From positions 1 to 61,423 of the forward strand of contig JAFGSR010000139.1 of assembly GCA_016934515.1 (NCBI GenBank): a stretch of 61,423 nt of DNA. The letters are read 5' to 3'. Of the stretch, positions 25,364-34,441 are shown one piece after another; within the stretch, counting starts at the first letter, position 1; the number at the start of each line of letters is the position of its first letter. The notes beneath the pieces are model-generated. The model did not search any database. It saw only the letters and a program-made list of their open reading frames with translations, and was not told where the DNA came from. Source of the DNA: Sedimentisphaerales bacterium. GTDB lineage: Bacteria > Planctomycetota > Phycisphaerae > Sedimentisphaerales > SM23-30. A program made the translations under genes and the position numbers.

Positions 25364-26341
25364 TTAAATGTCAACCTGATCATTAGGCCAATTCTGGAGC
25401 AGGGTTTGGGCCTGGGGGAATTGTTGGAGGATTTCGTCACGGGTAACTGCCTGGTGAATCTGTTCGGGTTTGGGCAGGTCTTTCTGCCAGATGAGGTAAT
25501 GGTCCCGATCGTAATAGATTATCTGACGACGGTCCAGTTGCAGGAACTGTACCTGGACGGCGGTTCCGTCGGGATAGTTTTCTTGGAGATTTTTGGGGAT
25601 TTTACCGCCGTTTTGAATCCAGATGTCCATGACCGGCTCGGTCTGGGTAAGGGTGAAATCCGGATTGATAAAGGAAAAGAAAGTTCCTTCCTTACCATGC
25701 ACGTCGGCAGCCAGGCTGGAAAAGAAATCGATCAGGGGCATCGGGACCAGATTTTCGCGGGTAATTTGTAGCGGTGGGAAGGACTGAGTTGAATTGTTAC
25801 TTGTGCGGGCGATTCTTAAGAGGTTGTCTTTGAACTGATATTCAATAGAGATGTTAGTGGGGACATTGTTAATGGTGAGGCTGTAATTTTTTTTGTAATT
25901 GTGCCAGCGCAGGTTGTCGGCGATGACGAATTCGCTATTAGAGAGTTCGTTATTATCGGCACGGAAAGAGAGTTCTTTGCCGATGATGATTTTTTGTCCG
26001 GAGGGTGAGGTGCCGTTTTCGAAGTGGACGGCGGAAAAACCGATGGTTTTGTTATCGCAGGAGAGCAGGTAAAAGCGGGTGTCGGGGGTGAGGATGTCGG
26101 ACAGGCCGCGGGCGGCGACGTCGCCGATGATGATCGAGGCGTTTTGGTGGGCCTGGACCTGGACGGAACGGGAAGAAACCAGCATCTGGGCGGCGAGCAG
26201 GGTAAGGCCGAGCACCAAGGCCAGGACAACGGTGGCGATGCCGGGTCGGGCGGCATAATGTCCGTTGATCATTCTGGTGAAGAAGCTTTTGTCGTTGCCT
26301 TCGGATTTATTTGGCGATTCATTATCGTTGTTATTTAGCAT
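25364..26341 (-). CDS. Single-pass membrane protein of unknown function
   Basis: A 325-residue protein with a short basic N-terminus, one membrane segment (IATVVLALVLGLTLLAAQMLV, about 35-57) and an exported body of alternating beta strands (SLTINNVPTNISIEYQF). I recognise no family. A GTG at 26344 precedes the ATG at 26341; the ATG is preferred. It is coupled to the downstream secreted protein, and the two begin the minus-strand block that ends near larC. Confidence 0.65.
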   Translation of the reverse strand: MLNNNDNESPNKSEGNDKSFFTRMINGHYAARPGIATVVLALVLGLTLLAAQMLVSSRSVQVQAHQNASIIIGDVAARGLSDILTPDTRFYLLSCDNKTIGFSAVHFENGTSPSGQKIIIGKELSFRADNNELSNSEFVIADNLRWHNYKKNYSLTINNVPTNISIEYQFKDNLLRIARTSNNSTQSFPPLQITRENLVPMPLIDFFSSLAADVHGKEGTFFSFINPDFTLTQTEPVMDIWIQNGGKIPKNLQENYPDGTAVQVQFLQLDRRQIIYYDRDHYLIWQKDLPKPEQIHQAVTRDEILQQFPQAQTLLQNWPNDQVDI

Positions 26342-26624
26342 CACTCAATCATAGCCAATTAGTGGTAAAATTCAACTTCTGTGAATCCGCGGCATTTTCG
26401 GGATAAGCAAAACGGACCCATGACTTATAAGGTTATTTTATAAAGTGCTGTCAAATAGTCAATTACAATATTTTGGGCAATCTTTAATGTCGTGGACGAT
26501 AATTGGCTGTTCTGTTTATGAAAATGTTTAGAAATCATTAATTAAAATGTTCTGGTTAATGTGCTACTATAGGAAATCGAGATACAAACAATTGTGGCGG
26601 TTGAAATTACAGGAGAGCAGACCG

Positions 26625-29384
26625 ATGGCTAGGAATTTGTTGAGTTGCTTTAGAGTGATGGGTTCGAGAATGGTCGGAATAAGAGAGATGGGGACGAAAA
26701 TGGCCGAAACGGGTTTGGCAGGATTAGCGGTGCTGGTTTTGGCTGGGGCGATAGCAGTGTCTGGAGTAGCGGCAGTGTCCGGAGCAATTGAGACACCGGA
26801 GCAGTTTGACGCGGAATCGGTGATGGAGGTTTTGGCTGATGAGCAGGAGGTTGCCGGATTACTGGCTGAGCATCCGGGTGAGGATTACCTGGTGTTTGTT
26901 GAGGATCGGCGGTTTCCGGTGCGTCGCTTTGACGGATTACCCAAACGGTGGGTGAAGTCCGGACCGAGCGCTGTGTTTGAGGCGGAAGTGGCCCCGGGTG
27001 AGTATTTTGTTTTTCAAATCGGGATTTTTGCCGCGGGTAAGACGATTGAAAGGATGTCGGTTGCCAAGACGGACCTGATCGGGTCGCTGAATATGAATGT
27101 GCCGTCAACTTCGATAGCGGTTTTCAACCTGGGCGGGACCGACTGGCGGGGCAAAGAATTCAGCAAAACGGTAACGGTGGAGCAGGGGCGGGTGCTTCCA
27201 CTTTGGGTGGGGATACCGATTCCGGAAGATGCGTCGGGTAAGCTGGAGGCGGAACTGACGATTGTGCCGGGTAACGCCGAGCCGAAATCGATTCGAGTGT
27301 CGTTGAACTCCAGCGGAGCGGTATTGGAAGATCACGGCGACAGCGAACTTTGGCGACTTTCGCGGCTGGGTTGGTTGAATTCCAAGGTGGGTACGGATAA
27401 TTATCCGAGCAAGCCTTACCACAAGATTCTGGTCCGGCGTAAGCTGATGCGGGTGCTGGGGCGGCAGATGGTGATTTCGGATTCGGGATTGCCGGAGAGT
27501 ATTGTAAGCGCATTTACGGAAACACTGGATCACATAAAAGGGCCGGGCCGGGAGATTTTGGCGGGTCCGGTGAAGTTTGTTATTGAGTCTCAGGCGGGGC
27601 CGATCGAGGTTGGCGGGGGGCTGCCGCAGTTTACTAAATTTTCGGAGACAGAGATTGATTGGTGGACGCGGAACTTCAACGACGAATTCATGCTGTATTG
27701 TCTGGGCACGATCGAATACGACGGCTATGTGAGTTATCGGTTGATTCTGGAAGCGAAGCAGGATGTGGCACTCAAGGATGTTAGACTGGAGATTCCTTTT
27801 AAGCCTGAGGCAGCGAAGTTCCTGATGGGGATGGGGCAAAAAGGCGGGATTCGCCCTGCTGAGTTGGACTGGAAGTGGGATCAGGCCAAGCACCAGGACA
27901 GCCTCTGGATTGGCGATGTTAACGCGGGATTGCGGTGTCAACTTAAAGGGGCGAACTATTCGCGGCCGCTGGTGAATATTTATTACAAGAACAAGCCTTT
28001 GAATCTGCCGGTCAGTTGGCACAATGAAGGGCGGGGCGGTTGCCAGGTTACGGAGGTGGACAATGATGGTGCTAAGGTGGTTTTGCTCAAGGCTTACAGC
28101 GGTGGGCGTCAGGTCAAAGCGGGGGAAAAGCTGCATTTTAATTTTGATCTGCTGATTACGCCGGTCAAACTCATCGATTACGCCGGTCACTGGGAAAACC
28201 GTTATTATCACAACGGTAACGGATCGACCTGGAAGAACTGGATCAAGGAGGCGGAAAATGGCGGGGCGAACATCATCAATATTCATCACGGCAATGATCT
28301 GAATCCCTATATTAATTACCCGTTTCTGCCGGAAACTCAAAAGGATTTGCAGGAATATGTGGCGGCGGCTCACGAAAAAGGGATGAAGGCGAAAATTTAT
28401 TACACAGTACGCGAATTGAGCAATCACGTTACCGAACTGTGGGCGTTGCGGAGTCTGGGTGATGAGATTTTGGCCGACGGCGCCGGGAATCAGGAAAAGA
28501 CCGTGATAAATCCGCAGGGGGCGGCTCCCTGGCTGCAGCAGCATTTGCGGACTAATTATGTTCCGGCGTGGCGACACAACTTTAACAGCGGCAAATACAA
28601 AGGGCATGTGGATGCGGCGGTAGTAACCAGCGGCATGTCGCGCTGGCACAATTATTATCTGCAGGGGCTCAAGTGGCTGGCTCAGAAGGTAAAAATCGAC
28701 GGGATTTACATCGACGATGTGGCTTACGACCGGACGGTGATGCAGCGGGCGCGAAAAATTCTGGATAAGTATCGCCCGGGCAGTTTGATCGACGTGCACA
28801 GTTGGAATCATTTCAACGATCGGGCGGGCTGGGCCAATTGTGCAAATCTTTACATGGAGCACTTCCCCTACATCGACAGCATCTGGTTCGGCGAGGGATT
28901 CAATTACGACGAATCGCCTGATTACTGGCTGATCGAGATATCGGGGATTCCTTACGGGCTGATGGGCGAGATGCTCCAGGGCGGAGGCAATCCGTGGCGG
29001 GGGATGGTTTACGGGATGACGGGGCGGATGCCGTGGTCGGGTGATCCGACGGAGATCTGGAAATTCTGGGATGAATTCGGAATCGAACAGGCCAAAATGA
29101 TCGGCTACTGGGTGAGCGATTGCCCGGTGCGGACGGATAATCCGGATGTGCTCGCGACAGTTTATCAACGCGAAGGTAAGACGCTGGTTGCGGTTGCGTC
29201 ATGGGCGAAAGAGGCGGTGGAGATCAAGCTGCAAATTAACTGGAAGGCACTGGGGCTGGACGGGCAAAAAGCCCAGTTAACGGTGCCCAAGATTAATAAC
29301 TTCCAGGAAAAAGCTGAGTATTCCTCCGGCGATTCGATTAAGGTTGAACCTGGAAAAGGTTATTTGATAGTCATCAGTGAGTGA
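26625..29384 (+). CDS. Large secreted glycoside-hydrolase-like protein
   Basis: A 919-residue protein from ATG 26625, chosen for AGGAG at 26611-26615; the frame is open from 26547. A hydrophobic leader (TGLAGLAVLVLAGAIAVSGVAA) predicts export. The N-terminal half is beta-sandwich-like. The C-terminal half looks like a TIM-barrel (GANIINIHHGNDLNPY, KGMKAKIYYTVRELS, KIDGIYIDDVAYDR, LIDVHSWNHFNDR) with a final beta domain. The IDGIYIDD strand end could carry a catalytic aspartate. The pattern fits the planctomycete proteins related to GH123/DUF6067-type hydrolases; I am not certain of the family. Confidence 0.75.
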   Translation: MARNLLSCFRVMGSRMVGIREMGTKMAETGLAGLAVLVLAGAIAVSGVAAVSGAIETPEQFDAESVMEVLADEQEVAGLLAEHPGEDYLVFVEDRRFPVRRFDGLPKRWVKSGPSAVFEAEVAPGEYFVFQIGIFAAGKTIERMSVAKTDLIGSLNMNVPSTSIAVFNLGGTDWRGKEFSKTVTVEQGRVLPLWVGIPIPEDASGKLEAELTIVPGNAEPKSIRVSLNSSGAVLEDHGDSELWRLSRLGWLNSKVGTDNYPSKPYHKILVRRKLMRVLGRQMVISDSGLPESIVSAFTETLDHIKGPGREILAGPVKFVIESQAGPIEVGGGLPQFTKFSETEIDWWTRNFNDEFMLYCLGTIEYDGYVSYRLILEAKQDVALKDVRLEIPFKPEAAKFLMGMGQKGGIRPAELDWKWDQAKHQDSLWIGDVNAGLRCQLKGANYSRPLVNIYYKNKPLNLPVSWHNEGRGGCQVTEVDNDGAKVVLLKAYSGGRQVKAGEKLHFNFDLLITPVKLIDYAGHWENRYYHNGNGSTWKNWIKEAENGGANIINIHHGNDLNPYINYPFLPETQKDLQEYVAAAHEKGMKAKIYYTVRELSNHVTELWALRSLGDEILADGAGNQEKTVINPQGAAPWLQQHLRTNYVPAWRHNFNSGKYKGHVDAAVVTSGMSRWHNYYLQGLKWLAQKVKIDGIYIDDVAYDRTVMQRARKILDKYRPGSLIDVHSWNHFNDRAGWANCANLYMEHFPYIDSIWFGEGFNYDESPDYWLIEISGIPYGLMGEMLQGGGNPWRGMVYGMTGRMPWSGDPTEIWKFWDEFGIEQAKMIGYWVSDCPVRTDNPDVLATVYQREGKTLVAVASWAKEAVEIKLQINWKALGLDGQKAQLTVPKINNFQEKAEYSSGDSIKVEPGKGYLIVISE

Positions 29385-29390
29385 TTTTAG

Positions 29391-29491
29391 TACTACAACG
29401 CTAGATTGCTTATTTTTCGGTCGAAAACCGCATTTTTTATACTGAAAACACTGTTGGATAATCGAAAAAACCATCAAGTAGCGTTGTAGTA
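29391..29491. mobile_element. 101-bp MITE-like element
   Basis: TACTACAACGCTA at 29391-29403 is the perfect inverse of TAGCGTTGTAGTA at 29479-29491, 13-bp terminal repeats around 75 bp of AT-rich DNA with no ORF. TA-rich flanks (TTAG on the left, TTAG on the right) might be a target site. The right-end sequence also appears alone at 3016-3028. It lies 6 bp after the stop of the large hydrolase-like gene. It is probably a non-autonomous element whose transposase is elsewhere. Confidence 0.65.
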
Positions 29492-29530
29492 TTAGAGCAA
29501 TTTAATTTTTTCGCGTTTGTTTTATGCTGA

Positions 29531-31129
29531 TTGTGGCTTCGACTGGCGGCTTCGCGTGGGAAGGTATTGAGGTGGCAGGTGCAGTTGACGGTAATTTTGG
29601 CGTTGTTTATCGCGATGCTGGCGGGTGAAGCGGCGGCGGAAGATCCCCAATGGATGAGTTATTTTTCGCCTTCAGGAACCGCTGTGTTGATGGCTGGGAC
29701 GATGTTGCTTTTCTGGTCACTGTCACGATTGGCGGGGAACAAGCTGCGTCAGCGCATGGTACGCGAGGGAGTGGCTGGTAAGGGGGTACTGCGGCTGCCG
29801 GGGCGGGTTGATCTGTTGATGCGGGTGCTGCTGCTGGGTGTTTATGGATTTCAATTAACGGTGGGGGGCTATGCCCGGCTGGTGGAGATCCAGTGGGGCC
29901 TGCGGGGTTGGATACTGGTAGATGAAGTGCTGCTGATTGGGCCGCTGGTGTTGCTGATGGTCGGGCATTGGTACTGTTTTTACCCGGTTAACCGGATGAT
30001 TCGCGAGTATGTAATGCTGGGGCATCTGGCCGAGGGGCTGGCGGCGCGACCGGTCTGGAGCGTGGGGCAGTATCTGATGTTTCAGTTGCGGGGCGGGCTG
30101 TTGATTGTGATGGTGCCGCTGCTGGGGATCGTGGGATTCAAGGACTTAGTCTATCTGGTTCGGGACCGGTGGCTGGCGGAGATCTGGACAGCGAAGATTG
30201 GTTCGGAAGCAACGTTGGCAATGGGCACCGAAGCGGTAGTGGCGGTCGGGGCGGGGATGATCTTTCTGCTGGCGCCGCTGGTATTGAGGCGGTTGTGGAT
30301 GACGCGGTCGCTGCCGGCGGGGCCGTTGCGAGAGAAGCTGGAAGATTTTTGTGTGCGGATGAAGCTGCGTTATCGCGATATTCTGCTCTGGGAGACCTAC
30401 AGCCAGGTAGCCAACGCAGCAGTGATGGGGCTGATCTGGCGGATTCGCTATTTGTTGATGAGCGACGCGTTGATCGAGAACATGAGCGACGAACAGATCG
30501 AGGCGGTTTTCGGGCATGAAGCCGGTCATGTCAAGCACCATCACATTATGTTTCTGGTGTTTTATGTCATCGGCAGCAGTGCACTGGTGCTGGAGTTGAG
30601 CGAATTGCTGGGAATGGGACTCGAAGCACTACTGGTTGGGCGGGATGCCTGGTACGATTTTGCCCAGTGGCTGCTGTATGGCGGGATGGTGGTGTTGATG
30701 GCAGGGTGGGGAATTTTGTTTGGTTGGGTGTCGAGGCGATTTGAATGGCAGGCGGATGTGCACGCGGTTAAGGTAGTGGCGGCACTGGCGGATGCGGGTG
30801 GGGGTGCGTGTGCCAGTGGGGTAGCAGCTTCGCAGTTGGCCACGGATGAGAATGCGGATGGTCCGGACGGTCGGTTGAACCGGCAGGGGGCTGAGGTTAT
30901 GGCTGCGGCATTGATGCGGATCGCGTTGCTGAACGGGATATCACCCGAAGCCAAATCGTGGCGGCACTCGAGTATCAGTAACCGCATCAGACTGCTGCGA
31001 CACCTGGCAGAAACCGATGGGGCCTTAAAGCAATTCGAGCGGATTTTACTACGGCTGAAAATTGTGATATTATTGTCGCTGCCGATCGGTGCGTTGCTGG
31101 TTGGATGGCTATCCGGTTTGGGTGATTAG
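29531..31129 (+). CDS. M48-family membrane zinc metallopeptidase
   Basis: A protein of up to 532 residues with about seven hydrophobic segments. The HEAGH motif is at 329-333 and the third zinc ligand E405 is in FEWQADVHA, the M48 pattern (Ste24/HtpX-like). It probably degrades or processes membrane proteins with the active site towards the cytoplasm. The start is uncertain: TTG 29531 opens the frame, while an in-frame GTG at 29579 with GAGG before it would make a shorter product starting MQLTVILALFIAML. It stands 74 bases upstream of acpS. Confidence 0.85.
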   Translation: MWLRLAASRGKVLRWQVQLTVILALFIAMLAGEAAAEDPQWMSYFSPSGTAVLMAGTMLLFWSLSRLAGNKLRQRMVREGVAGKGVLRLPGRVDLLMRVLLLGVYGFQLTVGGYARLVEIQWGLRGWILVDEVLLIGPLVLLMVGHWYCFYPVNRMIREYVMLGHLAEGLAARPVWSVGQYLMFQLRGGLLIVMVPLLGIVGFKDLVYLVRDRWLAEIWTAKIGSEATLAMGTEAVVAVGAGMIFLLAPLVLRRLWMTRSLPAGPLREKLEDFCVRMKLRYRDILLWETYSQVANAAVMGLIWRIRYLLMSDALIENMSDEQIEAVFGHEAGHVKHHHIMFLVFYVIGSSALVLELSELLGMGLEALLVGRDAWYDFAQWLLYGGMVVLMAGWGILFGWVSRRFEWQADVHAVKVVAALADAGGGACASGVAASQLATDENADGPDGRLNRQGAEVMAAALMRIALLNGISPEAKSWRHSSISNRIRLLRHLAETDGALKQFERILLRLKIVILLSLPIGALLVGWLSGLGD

Positions 31130-31203
31130 TCGATGGTTGGTTTTCTGCCATTAGCAAAAGTCGTAACAATGTTAACAAGAACACAACAAGGACGGAAGGT
31201 GTA

Positions 31204-31590
31204 ATGCGGGTAATTTGTCACGGGATTGATCTGGTGGATTGTGCTCGGATCGAGCAGATGCTTCAGAAGCACGGCAAGCGGTTTCGCGAGCGGGTCTTTA
31301 CCGCTGCCGAGCGCGAATATTGCCAAAGCCACCGGTTCAGTATGGAACGCTATTCGGGTCGGTTCGCGGTTAAAGAGGCGGTCTTGAAGATGCTGGGCAC
31401 GGGCTGGCAGAACGGGATCGCCTGGACGGATATCGAAACAACCAATGATGATCTGGGTCGGCCCGGCGTGAGCCTGAGCGGCGAGGTGGCCCGGATAGCG
31501 AATGATTTGGGAATCGAGCAGATCAGCGTAAGCATCACTCACACCAGCGGATTGGCGATTGCTTCGGCGATTGCCTTGGGGAAAGAATAA
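31204..31590 (+). CDS. acpS: Holo-[acyl-carrier-protein] synthase
   Basis: Transfers 4'-phosphopantetheine from CoA to a serine of acyl carrier protein. The 128 residues match the family. GIDLVD at 7-12 supplies magnesium-binding D9, and FAVKEAVLK supplies E58. YSGRFAVKEA and ISVSITHTSGLAIA are typical. ATG 31204 follows GGAAGG. It is probably co-transcribed with the M48 gene upstream; no fatty-acid gene is adjacent. Confidence 0.94.
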   Translation: MRVICHGIDLVDCARIEQMLQKHGKRFRERVFTAAEREYCQSHRFSMERYSGRFAVKEAVLKMLGTGWQNGIAWTDIETTNDDLGRPGVSLSGEVARIANDLGIEQISVSITHTSGLAIASAIALGKE

Positions 31591-31743
31591 CCTTTCTTAA
31601 GCCTCGAATAAGGAAAGAATAACCTGTAAAGCCCTTCAGCGGCGGGTGGGATAAAGCGGATTTTGCAGCTCAGCAGGGTGGTTGACACTTACGGGAAACA
31701 TTAATTTTGGTAAAAAATTATTCTTGTCGGTGCTGTTTTGCCG

Positions 31744-31749
31744 TATAAT
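31744..31749 (+). promoter_or_regulatory. -10 box upstream of the PAS/GAF/receiver gene
   Basis: TATAAT at 31744-31749, with a weaker TTCTTG 17 bases before it, lies about 100 bases upstream of the ATG at 31853. The 262 bases between acpS and this gene hold no ORF. Confidence 0.4.
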
Positions 31750-31852
31750 GATACTATTAGGCCGATTTAATGGATTTTTCGCTAATTTAGTAGTGTTCCA
31801 GGTGGAATCCTCCCAGGTATAATTTTTTCATTCTTCGAAGCAGGAACAAAAC

Positions 31853-33580
31853 ATGAGTTCGGATATGGATCTTTCCCAGAAGCTCAAGCATCGCAAGATT
31901 CTGGTTTTAAGTGGATCGACCGCCCATAAGGGTGAATTACTGGAGTTGCTCAAGCAGATTTCTGAGATTACCATTGTCGATGATGTTGAGCAGGCTCTGG
32001 AGCGGCTCAACAAAGAGGATTTCGACGCGGTAGTTTCGCAGACGTCCGATTTTCTGCCACTGGAGCGGGCTAGTGTTAACCATCAGGCGATAGAAATTTT
32101 GAATACCATCGGCGAGGGCGTTTGTATTGTCGCTGATGACGGCACCATTACCTGGGCGAATCGACAGATGGAACTGTTCGGCACCAGGGTAAAAGAGGGT
32201 GTTTCTCAGCATGCGAAAAAGGCCGGTGAGTTTTTCCGTAAGCGTTTGGAGCAGGAAGGGATTTCGTCCCAGGATCAGCTTCGGCCTCGCCGCTATTCGA
32301 TAACGGACGAAAAATCTAACCGATATTTCGAGTTGATAGCCACAGCTATGTTGGATTTGCAGGGGAAGTTGCTCAATATTGCGATGGTGGTTTGGGAAGC
32401 CACCTCGAGCCGCCGCCAGCAGCAGCGAATTGATGCCATCGACAAGGCCGGGCGGGAACTGGTCCGACTCGAAGCTGATGCGATAGCCGGGATGACGGTG
32501 GAGCAGCGGATTTCTCTGGTGCAGGATAAGATTGTGCGTTATGCGCGGGATTTGTTGCATTTTGACCATTTTGTGGTGCGTCTGCTGGATGTCAAATCCA
32601 ATAAACTGGAGGTCCTTTTTGGGGTGGGGATGCCGGAGGACGAGGAAATTGAGGTTTTTGCCAACAGCCAAGGTAACGGAATAACCGGTTATGTGGCTGC
32701 TACCGGGCGAAGCTATGTCTGTAACAATCTCAGTAATGATCCCCATTATCTGCCCAGCCTGCACGATGCCCGCTGCAGCCTGACGGTGCCGTTGAGGCTG
32801 CATGACAAGGTGATTGGGACGCTGAACGTTGAGAGCCACAAAGAAAACCTGTTCAACGAAGATGACCGACAGGTGGCGGAGATTTTTGCCCGATATATCG
32901 CTTTTTCGCTGAATATCCTGGATTTACTGGTGGTGGAGCGCTACAAGACCACCGGTCAGGCGGCGGATAATCTCACCAGCCAAATGACCGAGCCTTTGAG
33001 CAAGATTATCACCGAGGCGTCGCTGCTGATGGAGGAATACATCGGCCATGACGATCTGCGCTATCGTTTGCAGTCGATCATCGAAAGCACCACGACCATC
33101 AAAAAAGCTCTTAAGGATGCCCAACAGGCGCCCAAGGGGATTATTGGTGTTCACAGCGACTCGGCCAAAGGTACTACTTTTCCGGAACTGCGGGAGAAAC
33201 ATATTCTGGTGGTGGATGATGAACAGTTTATTCGTCAGACGATAGCGGACGTGGTGCAGAAATGCGGTTGCCTTACCGATACTGCTCGTGACGGCCGTGA
33301 GGCTCTGGCGCTTATCGGCCAGTGTAAGTACGATCTGGTGATTTCTGATATCAAGTTGCCCCACGCTAGTGGGTATGAAATTTTTGCCTGTGCTCAGCAG
33401 AAGAATATTCCGGTAGTTCTGATGACCGGGTTCGGATACGATCCGGAACACTCGATTGTCCGGGCCAACCGGGAAGGGCTTTCGGCGGTGCTCTACAAAC
33501 CTTTCAAGGCGGACCATCTGCTGGAAACCATTAGAAAAGCGGTTTCTGACTCCGATGAAAATGGACATAAGGTCTTGTAA
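31853..33580 (+). CDS. Signalling protein: degenerate receiver, PAS, GAF and C-terminal receiver
   Basis: A 575-residue cytoplasmic protein. Residues 1-75 resemble a receiver domain, but the phospho-acceptor strand reads FDAVVSQTSDF, without the aspartate. A PAS domain follows (IGEGVCIVADDGTITWANRQ), then a GAF domain at about 205-360 (FDHFVVRLLD to VIGTLNVES). A helical stretch around 375-430 looks like the dimerisation part of a kinase, but no HATPase domain is present. A complete receiver starts at 450 (HILVVDDEQ, acceptor D499, KP pair near 550). It therefore senses and is phosphorylated rather than phosphorylating. ATG 31853 follows AGGA by 8 bases. Confidence 0.85.
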   Translation: MSSDMDLSQKLKHRKILVLSGSTAHKGELLELLKQISEITIVDDVEQALERLNKEDFDAVVSQTSDFLPLERASVNHQAIEILNTIGEGVCIVADDGTITWANRQMELFGTRVKEGVSQHAKKAGEFFRKRLEQEGISSQDQLRPRRYSITDEKSNRYFELIATAMLDLQGKLLNIAMVVWEATSSRRQQQRIDAIDKAGRELVRLEADAIAGMTVEQRISLVQDKIVRYARDLLHFDHFVVRLLDVKSNKLEVLFGVGMPEDEEIEVFANSQGNGITGYVAATGRSYVCNNLSNDPHYLPSLHDARCSLTVPLRLHDKVIGTLNVESHKENLFNEDDRQVAEIFARYIAFSLNILDLLVVERYKTTGQAADNLTSQMTEPLSKIITEASLLMEEYIGHDDLRYRLQSIIESTTTIKKALKDAQQAPKGIIGVHSDSAKGTTFPELREKHILVVDDEQFIRQTIADVVQKCGCLTDTARDGREALALIGQCKYDLVISDIKLPHASGYEIFACAQQKNIPVVLMTGFGYDPEHSIVRANREGLSAVLYKPFKADHLLETIRKAVSDSDENGHKVL

Positions 33581-33623
33581 AACAGATAGATACGCAATAA
33601 AATGAAGGGCAGGCCGGTTCGAC

Positions 33624-34058
33624 ATGTTTAAAAAACTTTCCCCAACCGCCCGTGATGTTTTGAAGCTGGCTGAATCGATCGCCCGTCAGCAACAGGACGA
33701 CTACATTGATACTGAACATCTGTTGCTGGCAATGGCCCAGCACAATCGGGGGATGGCCCGACAGATTCTGCTCGATTGTGATATTACGGGGGATAAAATT
33801 AAAGCCGAACTGGAAAAAATGCGGCCAATTAAGCAGGTTCGCGATATCGTTACCGGTAATTTGTCGGCATCGCCACTGCTTAAAGAGGTCATAACCGATG
33901 CGATAGAAATGGCAGAGAAATTCGATAACAAAAATGTCTGTACCGAATTCCTGCTTTTTGGCCTGACCAGACGCGATCAGACGCTATCGGGCAGGATTAT
34001 CGCCCAATTGGGATTGACCGAAGAAATGGTTCGGGAAAAAATCGCTCAGGGGACCTGA
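33624..34058 (+). CDS. Stand-alone Clp N-terminal domain protein
   Basis: A 144-residue protein made almost wholly of the two Clp N-domain repeats (LSPTARDVLKLAESIARQQQDDYIDTEHLLLAMAQ and the LLKEVITDAIEMAEKF repeat). In ClpA/ClpC this domain binds adaptors and substrates. Here no AAA+ modules follow, so it cannot unfold proteins itself and may act as an adaptor, competitor or client marker. It begins 44 bases after the signalling gene and is probably co-transcribed with it. Confidence 0.88.
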   Translation: MFKKLSPTARDVLKLAESIARQQQDDYIDTEHLLLAMAQHNRGMARQILLDCDITGDKIKAELEKMRPIKQVRDIVTGNLSASPLLKEVITDAIEMAEKFDNKNVCTEFLLFGLTRRDQTLSGRIIAQLGLTEEMVREKIAQGT

Positions 34059-34441
34059 ATACCTCTCCTCGACCTCTTTTTGGGGCACCAAAGTCAATTT
34101 CTAGGCCCCTGATACCTGCTAAATGGTTGCTCCGCACGGTTTTACACAGTTTTTACAAACCTGGCTTGCTCACATAGCGTACAATATTAATAGACAGACC
34201 AAACAGCAAAAAACACGATTTTGCTTGACGTGAAACGGTTGTGACGGTTTCATATATGTATGTGGGACAGGATGATAGCTCACGCCTGAATTGTTTGCTC
34301 CATTGCAGGACCGATGCTGTAGCTTATGAGACTCTAACAAAATGCGTCAGGAATAATGACATGGGTTTTTAATCCGGTCGAATGCTCATTTTATTAGAGC
34401 GAATAAATAAAATAATACTTTGCTGATAGGATGGCATAAAA
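34059..34441. other. Regulatory region upstream of the pil-like operon
   Basis: About 380 bases without a gene. TTGACG at 34225-34230 is a possible -35; a -10 around TTCATA (34249-34254) is weak. An imperfect 20-bp palindrome lies at 34232-34251 between them (GAAAC...GTTTC, 14 of 20 positions symmetrical), where a repressor could bind. The leader after it is about 180 bases and has no recognised riboswitch. Confidence 0.4.
34232..34251. promoter_or_regulatory. Operator-like palindrome before the pil-like operon
   Basis: The 20 bases read GAAAC at the left and GTTTC at the right, with inner GT and AC pairs; 14 of 20 positions are symmetric. It lies in the spacer of a possible promoter (TTGACG at 34225), the usual place for a repressor site. 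Confidence 0.35.

Noticed and set aside
27105-29168. A 687-codon open frame on the minus strand
   Set aside because: Antisense to the large hydrolase-like gene; the composition (Arg, Pro, His, Ile) is typical of a shadow frame and no motif is visible.
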